Part shown: positions 14,848 to 22,026 of the stretch, piece after piece
Layout: every line of letters begins with the position of its first letter
Numbering within the stretch: position 1 is the first letter of the stretch
Source of the DNA: UBA4719 sp038249115
Lineage (GTDB): Bacteria > Actinomycetota > Actinomycetes > Actinomycetales > Dermatophilaceae
NCBI GenBank assembly: GCA_038249115.1
Contig: JBBRWQ010000048.1
Span: 1 to 26,099 of the forward strand
Direction: 5' to 3'
DNA length: 26,099 nt
Translations under genes and position numbers: made by a program
The notes under the pieces: model-generated
What the model was told of the DNA's origin: nothing
Database searches by the model: none
What the model saw: the letters and a program-made list of their open reading frames with translations, nothing else

Positions 14848-15849
14848 GTGCGCGAGTCTGACGAGATTGACGGCCGGGATCGAGGCCAACCCCGCTCGTC
14901 CGGACTGACCCTCCTCGGTCTGCTCGGCGGCGCGGTCATCGCTGCAGCCCTCATCGGGCAGCTCACCGCCCCCGACCCAGCCCCCAGATCCAACGCCCCC
15001 CTTGTTACCACCCCTGCTTCCGACCAGCCGACGACGATAGGACCGGACGTTCCGATCGGCGTGGAGTCGCTCAAACGGTGCGCGGTGCACTTGGGTGGGC
15101 TGACCTTGGGCGACCACCTGGAGAACCCTGGGTACCCGCTCGAACGGTGGGACTGCGACGCCGTCGCTCACGGACCCTGGTCGGTGGTCATCAGGGCCGT
15201 CGGCGGCCACTTCGGTGTCCACGGCGCAGTGGTGACATTCCCCATCGACCCCGTGGGTGGCGGGGTGCCTTCGACCAAGCCGGCGGGCGGTGTGTGGAAC
15301 CCGGGCGCCCAGATGCTCGTCTTTCCGCTCGGCCAGTTCCATGCTCAGATCGTCGGAGATCTCGGTCAGTCGACCCTGGAGAACCTGGCGGCCCGTGTCA
15401 CGGACGTGGCAGGCAGGCCACGCTTTGCGGGGCTGGACGGGTTCGGCGTCGTGGCCACCACCACGTACGGCTCCCTCGTTGTACACGAGATGCGCTACGG
15501 CGCCAAGGAACTGGGACAGAAGAACACACTCGGAGACGGTTTGGTGTTCACCGGAGTCACGTGGGCAGCTTCCTTCGAGACCCTGGCGTTCGAATCCCAC
15601 GCAGAGCCGGCCGGGGTTGTTCGCGGCAAGCCGGCGGTCTACTCCAGCGCCCTCGGCGGCAGCGGGACCCTGGCCTGGGAGTCCGCCCCGGGCCAGGTGA
15701 GCTACGTCGGCTACAGCGGCGCCCTGTCCTCGCCCAAGGCGATGAATGCCCTGCGCGCCCTCGCCGACAAAGGCCGGATGCTGACTCCAGCACAGTGGGA
15801 GACCAGGAACCGCGGACAGATCGACGCGCAAACGGACACCTCGCCCTAG
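14848..15849 (+). CDS. Membrane-anchored hypothetical protein
   Basis: 333 residues from GTG 14848, with AGGCGGGGG in front. A short polar N-terminus precedes one hydrophobic segment (LTLLGLLGGAVIAAALIG, about 20-37), with no lipobox Cys, so it is probably a single-pass anchor with the rest outside. The exported part begins Pro/Thr-rich (about 40-65), then is globular with Gly/Val strands (WSVVIRAVGGHFGVHGAVVTF, FGVVATTTYGSLVV) and two Cys near 78 and 101. No named domain is recognised. It starts 28 nt after the DDN-like gene and may be co-transcribed with it. Confidence 0.7.
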   Translation: MRESDEIDGRDRGQPRSSGLTLLGLLGGAVIAAALIGQLTAPDPAPRSNAPLVTTPASDQPTTIGPDVPIGVESLKRCAVHLGGLTLGDHLENPGYPLERWDCDAVAHGPWSVVIRAVGGHFGVHGAVVTFPIDPVGGGVPSTKPAGGVWNPGAQMLVFPLGQFHAQIVGDLGQSTLENLAARVTDVAGRPRFAGLDGFGVVATTTYGSLVVHEMRYGAKELGQKNTLGDGLVFTGVTWAASFETLAFESHAEPAGVVRGKPAVYSSALGGSGTLAWESAPGQVSYVGYSGALSSPKAMNALRALADKGRMLTPAQWETRNRGQIDAQTDTSP

Positions 15850-15894
15850 GATCTGATCTCAGACCACTTCGCAGCGCCGCCCTAGGATGCAGGG

Positions 15895-16737
15895 ATGACG
15901 CGCCACGACCCGGTCCTCATCAGCGGCTGCTCGTCGGGGATCGGCGCCGCCACCGCCGCGGCCCTGGTCCAGGCCGGGCACACCGTCTACGCCACGGCCC
16001 GTCGGACAGAGACACTCGCCGATCTCGTGGCGATGGGTTGCCACCCGCTGGAGCTGGACGTGACCTCCGAGGACTCGATGACCGCGGCCGTGCGTGCTGT
16101 CGAGGCAGAGCACGGAAAGGTCGGCACGCTGATCAACAACGCCGGGTATGGCGAGTACGGACCCATCGAGGAAGCCGACCTCGACCGTGTGCGAACCATG
16201 TTCGAGACCAACGTGTTCGGGCTCGCCCGACTCTCCCAGCTCGTCCTGCCCGCGATGCGTCGTTCGCGTTCGGGTCGCATCGTCAACATCGGGTCGATGG
16301 GCGGTCGGATCACCTTCCCCGTCGGCGGTTTCTACCACGCAACCAAGTACGCCGTCGAAGCCATCAGCGACGCCCTCAGGGTCGAGGTCAAGCCCTTCGG
16401 AATCGACGTCATCCTGGTGGAACCGGGCCTGATCCGCACCAACTTCGAGAGCCGTGTCAACGAGGGGCTGGTGGTGAGCGTTCCCTCGCACGGCGAGGAC
16501 ACGGCATACGCCGACCTGTTGGCAGCGAGCGGCAAGAACACGACCAGCGGCTACGCGAGCGACTTCCTGACGACCAGCCCGGAGGCAGTCGCCGCGGTCA
16601 TCCTCAGAGCGGTCGAGTCGAACAGGCCGCGCGCCCGTTATGTGGTCACCTCCGCGGCAAAAGCCATGATCAACCTGAGACGATTCGGTGGCGATCGAAT
16701 GTGGGACGCGACCATGCGCAACAGGTTTGACCTCTAG
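15895..16737 (+). CDS. Short-chain dehydrogenase/reductase (SDR)
   Basis: 280 residues, ATG 15895. It is a classical SDR: cofactor loop GCSSGIG (11-17), NNAGYGEYGP near 80, the catalytic Ser in NIGSMGGR, Tyr/Lys in FYHATKYAVE, and VEPGLIRTNF after it. An Arg pair near residue 37 (ATARRTE) favours NADP(H). The full length and intact motifs indicate an active enzyme. The substrate cannot be read from sequence. It is unrelated in detail to the broken SDR at 1326-1688. It lies 45 nt after the membrane-anchored gene and 48 nt before the PHP gene, all in the same direction. Confidence 0.92.
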   Translation: MTRHDPVLISGCSSGIGAATAAALVQAGHTVYATARRTETLADLVAMGCHPLELDVTSEDSMTAAVRAVEAEHGKVGTLINNAGYGEYGPIEEADLDRVRTMFETNVFGLARLSQLVLPAMRRSRSGRIVNIGSMGGRITFPVGGFYHATKYAVEAISDALRVEVKPFGIDVILVEPGLIRTNFESRVNEGLVVSVPSHGEDTAYADLLAASGKNTTSGYASDFLTTSPEAVAAVILRAVESNRPRARYVVTSAAKAMINLRRFGGDRMWDATMRNRFDL

Positions 16738-16785
16738 TTCGTTGAACACCGGGCTCGCCACAACCATGCGGCTGTTGGGGAACAG

Positions 16786-17808
16786 ATGACCCTCACGCCG
16801 TATGACGCGCTGCGCCGGATCGCGTACCTGCTGGAGCGTTCTCGGGCGGGGACCTATCGCGTCCAGGCGTTCCGTGCTGCAGCCGCTACGGTGCTGGCAA
16901 TCGAACCTTCCGAGCTGAGGTCACGCGCCGCCGAGGGCACGCTGGCCGAGCTGCCCGGCATCGGTTCAGCAACCGAAGCGGTCATCCGCGAGACGCTGGA
17001 AGGCGAGCTGCCGGAATACCTGAAGTCGTTGGAGGACAAGGCAACTGAGCCGCTGGTCGCAGGCGGGCTCGATCTGCGCGCCGCTCTGCGTGGCGACCTG
17101 CACTCGCACTCGGACTGGTCCGACGGCGGGTCCTCGATCCAGGAGATGGTCGTGACGGCCATGGACCTGGGGCACGACTACCTGGTGCTGACCGATCACT
17201 CGCCGCGGCTGAAGATCGCGAACGGCCTTTCGACAGAACGCCTTCAGACCCAGCTCACAGTCATCGACAGCATCAACTCAGCGGTCGGGGAATTCCGCCT
17301 TCTCAAGGGCATCGAGGTCGACATCCTCGACGACGGCACACTGGACCAGAGCGAGGAAATGCTCCGGCGGCTGGACCTGCGGGTGGCCTCGGTCCATTCC
17401 AAGCTGGCGATGCCCGCAGCGCCGATGACCCACCGGATGGTCGCGGCGGTCGAGAACCCGCTGACGAACGTCCTCGGGCACTGCACCGGGCGCCTCGTCG
17501 AGGGCTCACGCGGCACCCGCGCCCAGAGCGCCTTCGACGCGAAGGCAGTGTTCGAGGCCTGCGCCGCACATGGCGTCGCAGTGGAGCTCAACGCGCGGCC
17601 GGAGCGTTGCGATCCGCCCGACGAGCTTGTCGCCCTGGCGTTGGAGATTGGCTGCCTGTTCTCGATCGACAGCGACGCCCACGCGCCGGGGCAGCTGGAC
17701 TTCCAGATCTACGGCTGCGCCCGCGCCGAGCGGCTGGGCGTGCCGGTGGGGCGAATCGTCAACACCTGGGAGATGGACCGACTGCTCGCCTGGGCAAGCC
17801 CGCCCTAA
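16786..17808 (+). CDS. PHP-domain phosphoesterase with N-terminal HhH domain
   Basis: 340 residues, ATG 16786. The N-terminal 80 residues are a helix-hairpin-helix region (ALRRIAYLLERSRAGTYRVQAFR, then LAELPGIGSATEAVI), as found in front of the PHP domain of X-family polymerases. The PHP domain follows with metal-binding motifs GDLHSHSDWSDG (about 103), LTDHS (about 143), GIEVDIL (about 180), ASVHSKL (about 205), LGHCTG (about 230) and SIDSDAH (about 293). It resembles the HhH plus PHP part of bacterial PolX without the polymerase core. This suggests a stand-alone 3' phosphoesterase/exonuclease, though a histidinol-phosphatase-like activity is possible. Confidence 0.88.
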   Translation: MTLTPYDALRRIAYLLERSRAGTYRVQAFRAAAATVLAIEPSELRSRAAEGTLAELPGIGSATEAVIRETLEGELPEYLKSLEDKATEPLVAGGLDLRAALRGDLHSHSDWSDGGSSIQEMVVTAMDLGHDYLVLTDHSPRLKIANGLSTERLQTQLTVIDSINSAVGEFRLLKGIEVDILDDGTLDQSEEMLRRLDLRVASVHSKLAMPAAPMTHRMVAAVENPLTNVLGHCTGRLVEGSRGTRAQSAFDAKAVFEACAAHGVAVELNARPERCDPPDELVALALEIGCLFSIDSDAHAPGQLDFQIYGCARAERLGVPVGRIVNTWEMDRLLAWASPP

Positions 17809-17921
17809 GCGGTGGGCCTGCTTTGGAGATTTAGCGCCCTCTCCCCTATGCTTCCCTAGTCCTCGACGGACTCGAGCTGCTGCTCGCTAGCGGCGAGGGG
17901 TCCGGCTGAGCATGATTCCGG

Positions 17922-17994
17922 GTCCCCATCGTCTAGCGGCCCAGGACTCCGCCCTTTCACGGCGGCAGCACGGGTTCGAATCCCGTTGGGGATA
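17922..17994 (+). tRNA. tRNA-Glu (anticodon TTC)
   Basis: The cloverleaf is drawn by eye: acceptor GTCCCCA / TGGGGAT with G1:U72 wobble, discriminator A, anticodon loop CTTTCAC, and T arm ACGGG TTCGAAT CCCGT. CCA is not encoded. It is the first of three tandem tRNA genes. Confidence 0.95.
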
Positions 17995-18014
17995 CGTACC
18001 AAGGCCTTACCCAA

Positions 18015-18088
18015 GGCCCCGTAGCGCAGTTGGTTAGCGCGCCGCCCTGTCACGGCGGAGGTCGCCGGTTCGAGCCCGGTCGGGGTCG
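18015..18088 (+). tRNA. tRNA-Asp (anticodon GTC)
   Basis: Acceptor GGCCCCG / CGGGGTC with discriminator G, anticodon loop CTGTCAC, T arm GCCGG TTCGAGC CCGGT. CCA is not encoded. It lies 20 nt after tRNA-Glu, probably in one transcript. Confidence 0.95.
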
Positions 18089-18135
18089 CTCATTCGTGCC
18101 CGTTCCACGCTGCAAAAATGCAAAGGTTCACGTAA

Positions 18136-18212
18136 GGCCAGGTAGCTCAGTTGGTACGAGCGTCCGACTGAAAATCGGAAGGTCGGCGGTTCGACCCCGC
18201 CCCTGGCCACCA
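18136..18212 (+). tRNA. tRNA-Phe (anticodon GAA), integration site of genomic island
   Basis: Acceptor GGCCAGG / CCTGGCC, discriminator A, with CCA encoded (18210-18212). The anticodon loop is CTGAAAA and the T arm GGCGG TTCGACC CCGCC. The gene is intact. Its 3' part is repeated exactly at 25641-25688, so the island ends at the tRNA and rebuilds its 3' end, as tRNA-targeting integrases do. Confidence 0.95.
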
Positions 18213-18215
18213 CAA
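18168..18215 (+). repeat. attL: 48-nt direct repeat in tRNA-Phe 3' end
   Basis: Begins CTGAAAATCGGAAGG in the anticodon loop and runs through the encoded CCA to CACCACAA. All 48 nt are identical to 25641-25688, and the bases just outside differ. It marks the left end of the 7.5-kb island. Confidence 0.9.
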
Positions 18216-18247
18216 ACCCGCAGGTCAGAGCCTTGGCCCGCGGGTTT
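18214..18247 (+). terminator. Hairpin downstream of tRNA-Phe
   Basis: AAACCCGC / GCGGGTTT with an 18-nt loop directly after the tRNA CCA end, followed by CGTCG. It probably ends the tRNA transcript and, from the other side, the integrase remnant. Confidence 0.55.
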
Positions 18248-18277
18248 CGTCGTCCCCAGAGCTGGTTTCTGGCAGAT

Positions 18278-18328
18278 TTGCTAACAGATCTTGCTAACAC
18301 CGCCGCTCTTGCTAACAGGCTTGCTAAC
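18278..18328 (+). repeat. Four TTGCTAAC repeats near attL
   Basis: Exact TTGCTAAC at 18278, 18291, 18309 and 18321. Two more lie near attR. On the minus strand they are the GTTAGCAA parts of the integrase remnant's C-terminal Val-Ser-Lys codons. They are likely arm-type integrase binding sites. Confidence 0.7.
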
Positions 18329-18470
18329 GGCAGCCTGCTCGATCGCCCCTGCGAAGCCGTCCGCGACACCAGAGGCGGCCTTCCGCAGGACGTGGACATA
18401 GAGCCGGAGAGCTCACGCGGGATCGGAGTGTCCGACCCGGGTCGTGTTGACGCACATGTGGTAACCGGAT
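18281..18470 (-). pseudogene. Tyrosine integrase C-terminal remnant
   Basis: Minus-strand codons read HMCVNTTRVGHSDPA, an in-frame TGA, then ALRLYVHVLRKAASGVADGFAGAI and a tail with repeated Val-Ser-Lys before TAG at 18281. The GHSD...RLYVHV pattern is the end of the tyrosine-recombinase catalytic domain, just before and around the nucleophile Tyr (in RLY). The internal stop and the absence of the catalytic Arg/His-x-x-Arg part and the N-terminal domains show that it is dead. Its place next to the tRNA, reading toward it, is standard for the integrase of a tRNA-Phe island. Confidence 0.7.
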
Positions 18471-18523
18471 GCTCGTTTTGTGGCAGGGGCTCCGCGGGGT
18501 GGTTGCGCAGAGAGCCACTGTGA

Positions 18524-18946
18524 GCCGAGGCCGCGAAGGCGATTGGAACGGGCACCCGCGGCCCAACCACCAAGGTCGAAGACTTCATCGAGTTCACACC
18601 GTCGCATTTGCCGTTCCTCATCACCAACCACCTACCAAAGGTGCCCGCCGACGACCCAGCACTCTGGGCGAGGCTGCTCGCCATCCCGTTCGACCATTCC
18701 TTACTCGGCAGGGAGGATCGGGGTCTCGAGGATCGTCTCTGTGCTGGGCTTCCGGCCGTGCTCGCTTGGGCCATAGCCGGCTGGGACGACCACCGACAGC
18801 GCGGCCGACTTGACCCGCCCGCTGCAGTGAGCGACGCGACGTCGACCTACCGGATCAACAACGACAGCGTCGCCGAATTCATCGACGACTGTTGCCTGCT
18901 CAACCCGCGACGGCGAGCTGAAACGGTTCGACACCCTCCCGAATGA
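18524..18946 (+). pseudogene. P4/D5-type phage-plasmid primase C-terminal remnant
   Basis: The frame reads TKVEDFIEFTPSHLPFLITNHLPKV, then DDPALWARLLAIPFD, LCAGLPAVLAWAIAGW and TYRINNDSVAEFIDDCCLLN. This is the end of the helicase part and C-terminal domain of D5/P4-family primases. The Walker A/B region and the primase domain are missing; a TGA sits just upstream at 18521. Near 18908 the frame appears to shift, since another frame continues DGELKRFDTLPNE for about 60 codons. It is a decayed replication gene of the original mobile element. Confidence 0.7.
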
Positions 18947-19138
18947 GACTCGCCGAGAGCAAGCCAAATCCGATTCGCTAGGTCCGCCAACGGCCGGGGG
19001 TCCTGTATGGAACCCGCAGAATACGGTAGGCGGATGTTCGTCGAAGCCGACCCCTGAGTGGAAAACTCACGTCACACGCGGCGATGTGACGCAGTTCCGT
19101 GCGAGCTGATCGCTGATCTGCGGATGTTGCCTGCTGAC

Positions 19139-19480
19139 TCACCATCCGAGCTCGCGCAGCCGCGCGTCGCCGATCCCGAAATGATGACCCACCTCGTGAA
19201 TGACCGTCCGCCGAACCTGCTCGACGACCTCGGAATCGCTGTTGCACACCGCGCAGATGGCACGCCGGTAGATCGTGATCCGGTCAGGCAGGGCGCCGGC
19301 GTAGAACGTCGACCGACGCGTCAATGGCACTCCCTGGTAGAGCCCCAAGAGGCCGGCCGGGCCACTGTCGTGTTGCACAGTGACGGCCACGTTGCTCATG
19401 AGTTCACCCAGCGCTTCGGGTATACCGTCGAGCGCCTCGCTCACCATCACCTCGAATCGCTCGGGATCAACTTCGACCAT
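19139..19480 (-). CDS. Small zinc metallopeptidase (zincin-like)
   Basis: 113 residues from ATG 19480, chosen because MVEVDPERFEVMVSEALD is the usual start of this family. A strand region (VAVTVQHDS) and LLGLYQGVPLTRRS follow. The active site is HEVGHHFGIGD, with His95, Glu96, His99 and Asp105 as the likely zinc set. It is the short single-domain 'metallopeptidase family' of actinobacteria and proteobacteria, cytoplasmic, with no signal peptide; its physiological substrate is unknown. Lying inside the island on the minus strand with no clear operon partner, it is either cargo or a captured neighbour. Confidence 0.85.
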   Translation of the reverse strand: MVEVDPERFEVMVSEALDGIPEALGELMSNVAVTVQHDSGPAGLLGLYQGVPLTRRSTFYAGALPDRITIYRRAICAVCNSDSEVVEQVRRTVIHEVGHHFGIGDARLRELGW

Positions 19481-19677
19481 GCAGCAAGTGTCCAACCCGA
19501 CGCCATACGCGCCGCGCTGAGGCATCCGCTCATCCGGATCTGAGCGGACAGCAGTTTCGGTCGCCCGCATGCCGACAGGCGGCGGTGTGACGCGCCCGTC
19601 GCGGCTATAGCGGACGTTTCGTGGATCCAGCGGGGTAGGGGCACCTTCCCGCCTAGATTGGCTGGTATGGACCGTCG

Positions 19678-19840
19678 GTACCCGTACTCCACACCGCCGA
19701 CGGCGGCCAGGTGATGCGCCTCATGCTCGCCGCGATGCTGCAAGCTCTCGTCGATGCCGAGGCAACCGCTCACATCGGCGCCGGCTCCTACGAGCACACC
19801 CGCCGCGGCATACAGCAAGGTCGTACCCGCCGGCCGGGTC
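19678..19840 (+). pseudogene. IS256/Mutator-family transposase N-terminal fragment
   Basis: The frame from 19678 reads VLHTADGGQVMRLMLAAML, then QALVDAEATAHIGAGSYEHT, then changes to unrelated residues. LLQALxxAEATExIGAxxYERT is the hallmark start of IS256-type transposases. Only about 45 codons are recognisable, and the catalytic DDE region is absent. No inverted ends were found. Confidence 0.65.
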
Positions 19841-19929
19841 CCGTTAGGCCACTTCAAACAGGGGCCAATAGGTGCAGCGGAGCCGGACATCGGCGGTCAC
19901 CCACGGCGCCGAACGGCCACGCGGGGCGG

Positions 19930-22026
19930 TCAGTCCCGAGAGATCTCCGTGACCTCACGACGGAATGCGGGCCTATCGTTGGGCTGTGGGTCCAGGTCGA
20001 ACTCCTCGGCGTACCGACGTCCTGACCAGACGGCCGCCGCGATGGTGCCTGGCGCCCACGCGTCCCCGATCGCCTTAACCGAGCGCAGCTCGCCGGTCGC
20101 CTCTACCTCGAGCAGTTCGAGGTAGAGCGCATCGTGCGGCAGTCGCGCTGTGACGAGCACGACCCCGTCGGCTGGCAGCTCTGCATCGGTCTGGGAGAAG
20201 ACGTGCTCAACCCGAACAGAGCCGTCCGCGACCGACGTCAGCGCGTGGTTCGCCAGAATGCTCACCCCTGCGAGCAGCAGCCTGCGCTGCACCTTCTCGA
20301 CCTCGAGGGTGTTCGCCGTCCATGCTGAGGCCAGCGGCGCGGGCGTGACCAGGTGGACCGCGTACCCCTCGGCCTGCAGCAGTTCGGCGAGGACGCCGCC
20401 GAGGTAGTAGTGGTCGTCGTCATACAGCACGACCCTGCGCCCCATCGGCCGACGCCCGGCCATGAGGTCGTCGGGTGTCAGCACCCGGGCCCCGGGCGCG
20501 ATCGGGATGGGGGTGGTGTGCCAGCGGGCGACGCCGTCAGCGCGCCAGGCGGCGCCGGTCGCCACCACGACGTGCTCGAAACCGAACTCGGCCACGTCCG
20601 CCGCGCTCATCTCGCTCTCGCGGTAGACCTCGACATTGGGCAGCGCGGCGATCGCGTGCACCCGATGGTCGACCACGCGGTGCCACGCGGCCAGGCCGGG
20701 CAACGCCGCCTCCCTCGCCACCCGCCCACCCAGGTCACGGCCGGCCTCGGCCAGCACGACGTCGTACCCGCGGACGCCCAGCGCACGAGCCGCTTCGAGC
20801 CCTGCCGGCCCCGAGCCGACCACGAGGATCCGCGCGGCCGATCCTCGTGGTCTAATCGTCTCGGGGTGCCAGCCGCGCCGGAACTCCTCGCCCATGCTCG
20901 GGTTCTGCGTACACCGGATGGGCGACATGGTCAGGTCACCGGACACGCACATGTTGCAGCCGATGCACTCCCGGATCAGCTCGAGCTGGCCGGACTGGAT
21001 CTTGTTCGGCAGGAAGGGGTCGGCGATCGATGGTCTAGCAGCGCCGATCAGGTCCAACACCCCGGATCGCACCTGCCGCACCATGAGGTCCGGGGAGGTG
21101 AACCGGCCCACCCCGACGACCGGTTTGCTGGTCAGCCGCTTGAGCCCGGCGACGTACTGCTCCTGCTCGCCCTCCGGGCCGAACCGGGAAGTGGTGGAGT
21201 CGTCCTCCCAGGCACCCATGACGAAGTCCCACAGGTCGGGCAGCTCACCGAGCTCACCGAGCACCTCTTCGATGTGCTCGCGCCGGATGCCGTCATGTGC
21301 GAATGATTCGACGACGCTGATCCGGCAGGCGACCGCCGCCCGCCCGTCCGCCAGCTCACGCGTGTCCTCGAGTAACTCGCGGAGCAGCCGCATCCGGTTG
21401 ACGGCGCTGCCGCCGTACTCGTCGGTGCGCTGATTGAAGTGCGGCGACAGGAAGTGCTGCACCCCACCCATGGAGTGGCCGGCGTACACGTAGACCAGGT
21501 CGTAGCCGGCGCGGAGCGACAGCTGGACCGCGTTGCGGTGCCACCGCCTCAGGTCGGCGATGTCACGCCGGGACATCGCGCGCGCTTGGACGGGCGGGTA
21601 GCCGTAGGTGGCCACGGGCAGATGGTGCGGCGCCAGCGGGGTCTCCCTGGTCGTCAGGTTCGCGGCGCTCAACCCGCTGTGGCACAGTTCGATTCCGGCC
21701 AGGCCGCCCCCGGCGTGGATCTCGGTGGCGATCAGCGACAGTGCCGGCAGGTCCTTCTCGTCCCAGGCACGCAGCTCGATGTAGGGAGTTACGTCGGAGG
21801 TCGGGTGGATCTCGACCTGCTCGGTACAGACCACCGACCAGCCACCCTCGGCCTTGATGCGGCGCATCGCGGCCTCCCCGCTGGGGTCGCGGTAGCCCAT
21901 GCCGTTGCAGTGCGGCACCTGGAAGAACCGGTTCTTGGTCACGATCGGCCCGATCCGCACCGGCTCGAACAAGATGTCGTACGGTGACGCCGGTGGCTGC
22001 GACCCAGTGCCGTGGGGGTCGTTCAC
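19930..22026 (-). CDS. TMADH-like FMN/4Fe-4S/FAD-type flavoprotein (demethylating dehydrogenase)
   Basis: 698 residues from GTG 22026; GTGA overlaps the upstream stop, so the pair is coupled. The N-terminal OYE barrel begins YDILFEPVRIGP, then NRFFQVPHCNGMG, where the Cys matches the 6-S-cysteinyl-FMN Cys30 of trimethylamine dehydrogenase. DLVYVYAGHS keeps the Tyr/His pair. The cluster motif is CIGCNMCVSG plus a Cys 12 residues later. A dinucleotide fold follows (ILVVGSGPAGLEAARALG, about residue 385). By alignment from memory, Trp264 and Asp267 are kept (AWEDD), but Tyr60 is Gln (CTEQVEI) and Trp355 is Asp, so the substrate is probably not trimethylamine. Dimethylamine, dimethylglycine (DgcA is related) or N-methylproline are candidates. 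Confidence 0.9.
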   Translation of the reverse strand: MNDPHGTGSQPPASPYDILFEPVRIGPIVTKNRFFQVPHCNGMGYRDPSGEAAMRRIKAEGGWSVVCTEQVEIHPTSDVTPYIELRAWDEKDLPALSLIATEIHAGGGLAGIELCHSGLSAANLTTRETPLAPHHLPVATYGYPPVQARAMSRRDIADLRRWHRNAVQLSLRAGYDLVYVYAGHSMGGVQHFLSPHFNQRTDEYGGSAVNRMRLLRELLEDTRELADGRAAVACRISVVESFAHDGIRREHIEEVLGELGELPDLWDFVMGAWEDDSTTSRFGPEGEQEQYVAGLKRLTSKPVVGVGRFTSPDLMVRQVRSGVLDLIGAARPSIADPFLPNKIQSGQLELIRECIGCNMCVSGDLTMSPIRCTQNPSMGEEFRRGWHPETIRPRGSAARILVVGSGPAGLEAARALGVRGYDVVLAEAGRDLGGRVAREAALPGLAAWHRVVDHRVHAIAALPNVEVYRESEMSAADVAEFGFEHVVVATGAAWRADGVARWHTTPIPIAPGARVLTPDDLMAGRRPMGRRVVLYDDDHYYLGGVLAELLQAEGYAVHLVTPAPLASAWTANTLEVEKVQRRLLLAGVSILANHALTSVADGSVRVEHVFSQTDAELPADGVVLVTARLPHDALYLELLEVEATGELRSVKAIGDAWAPGTIAAAVWSGRRYAEEFDLDPQPNDRPAFRREVTEISRD

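Noticed and set aside
14806..15831. Minus-strand frame of 341 codons
   Set aside because: Antisense of the membrane-anchored protein. The plus frame has a start with RBS and a proper membrane anchor.
15078..16730. Plus-strand frame of 550 codons
   Set aside because: Arg/Pro-rich shadow of the membrane-anchored and SDR genes, which have clear domains in their own frames.
18034..18774. Minus-strand frame of 246 codons across two tRNAs
   Set aside because: It includes the 'ARGGVEPPTFRFSVGRSYQ' type of sequence that arises from translating tRNA genes backwards. It overlaps tRNA-Phe, tRNA-Asp and the integrase remnant.
20353..21306. Long plus-strand frames over the demethylase genes, also 23559-24695
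   Set aside because: Antisense shadows of unmistakable flavoprotein genes; composition is His/Arg/Pro-rich.
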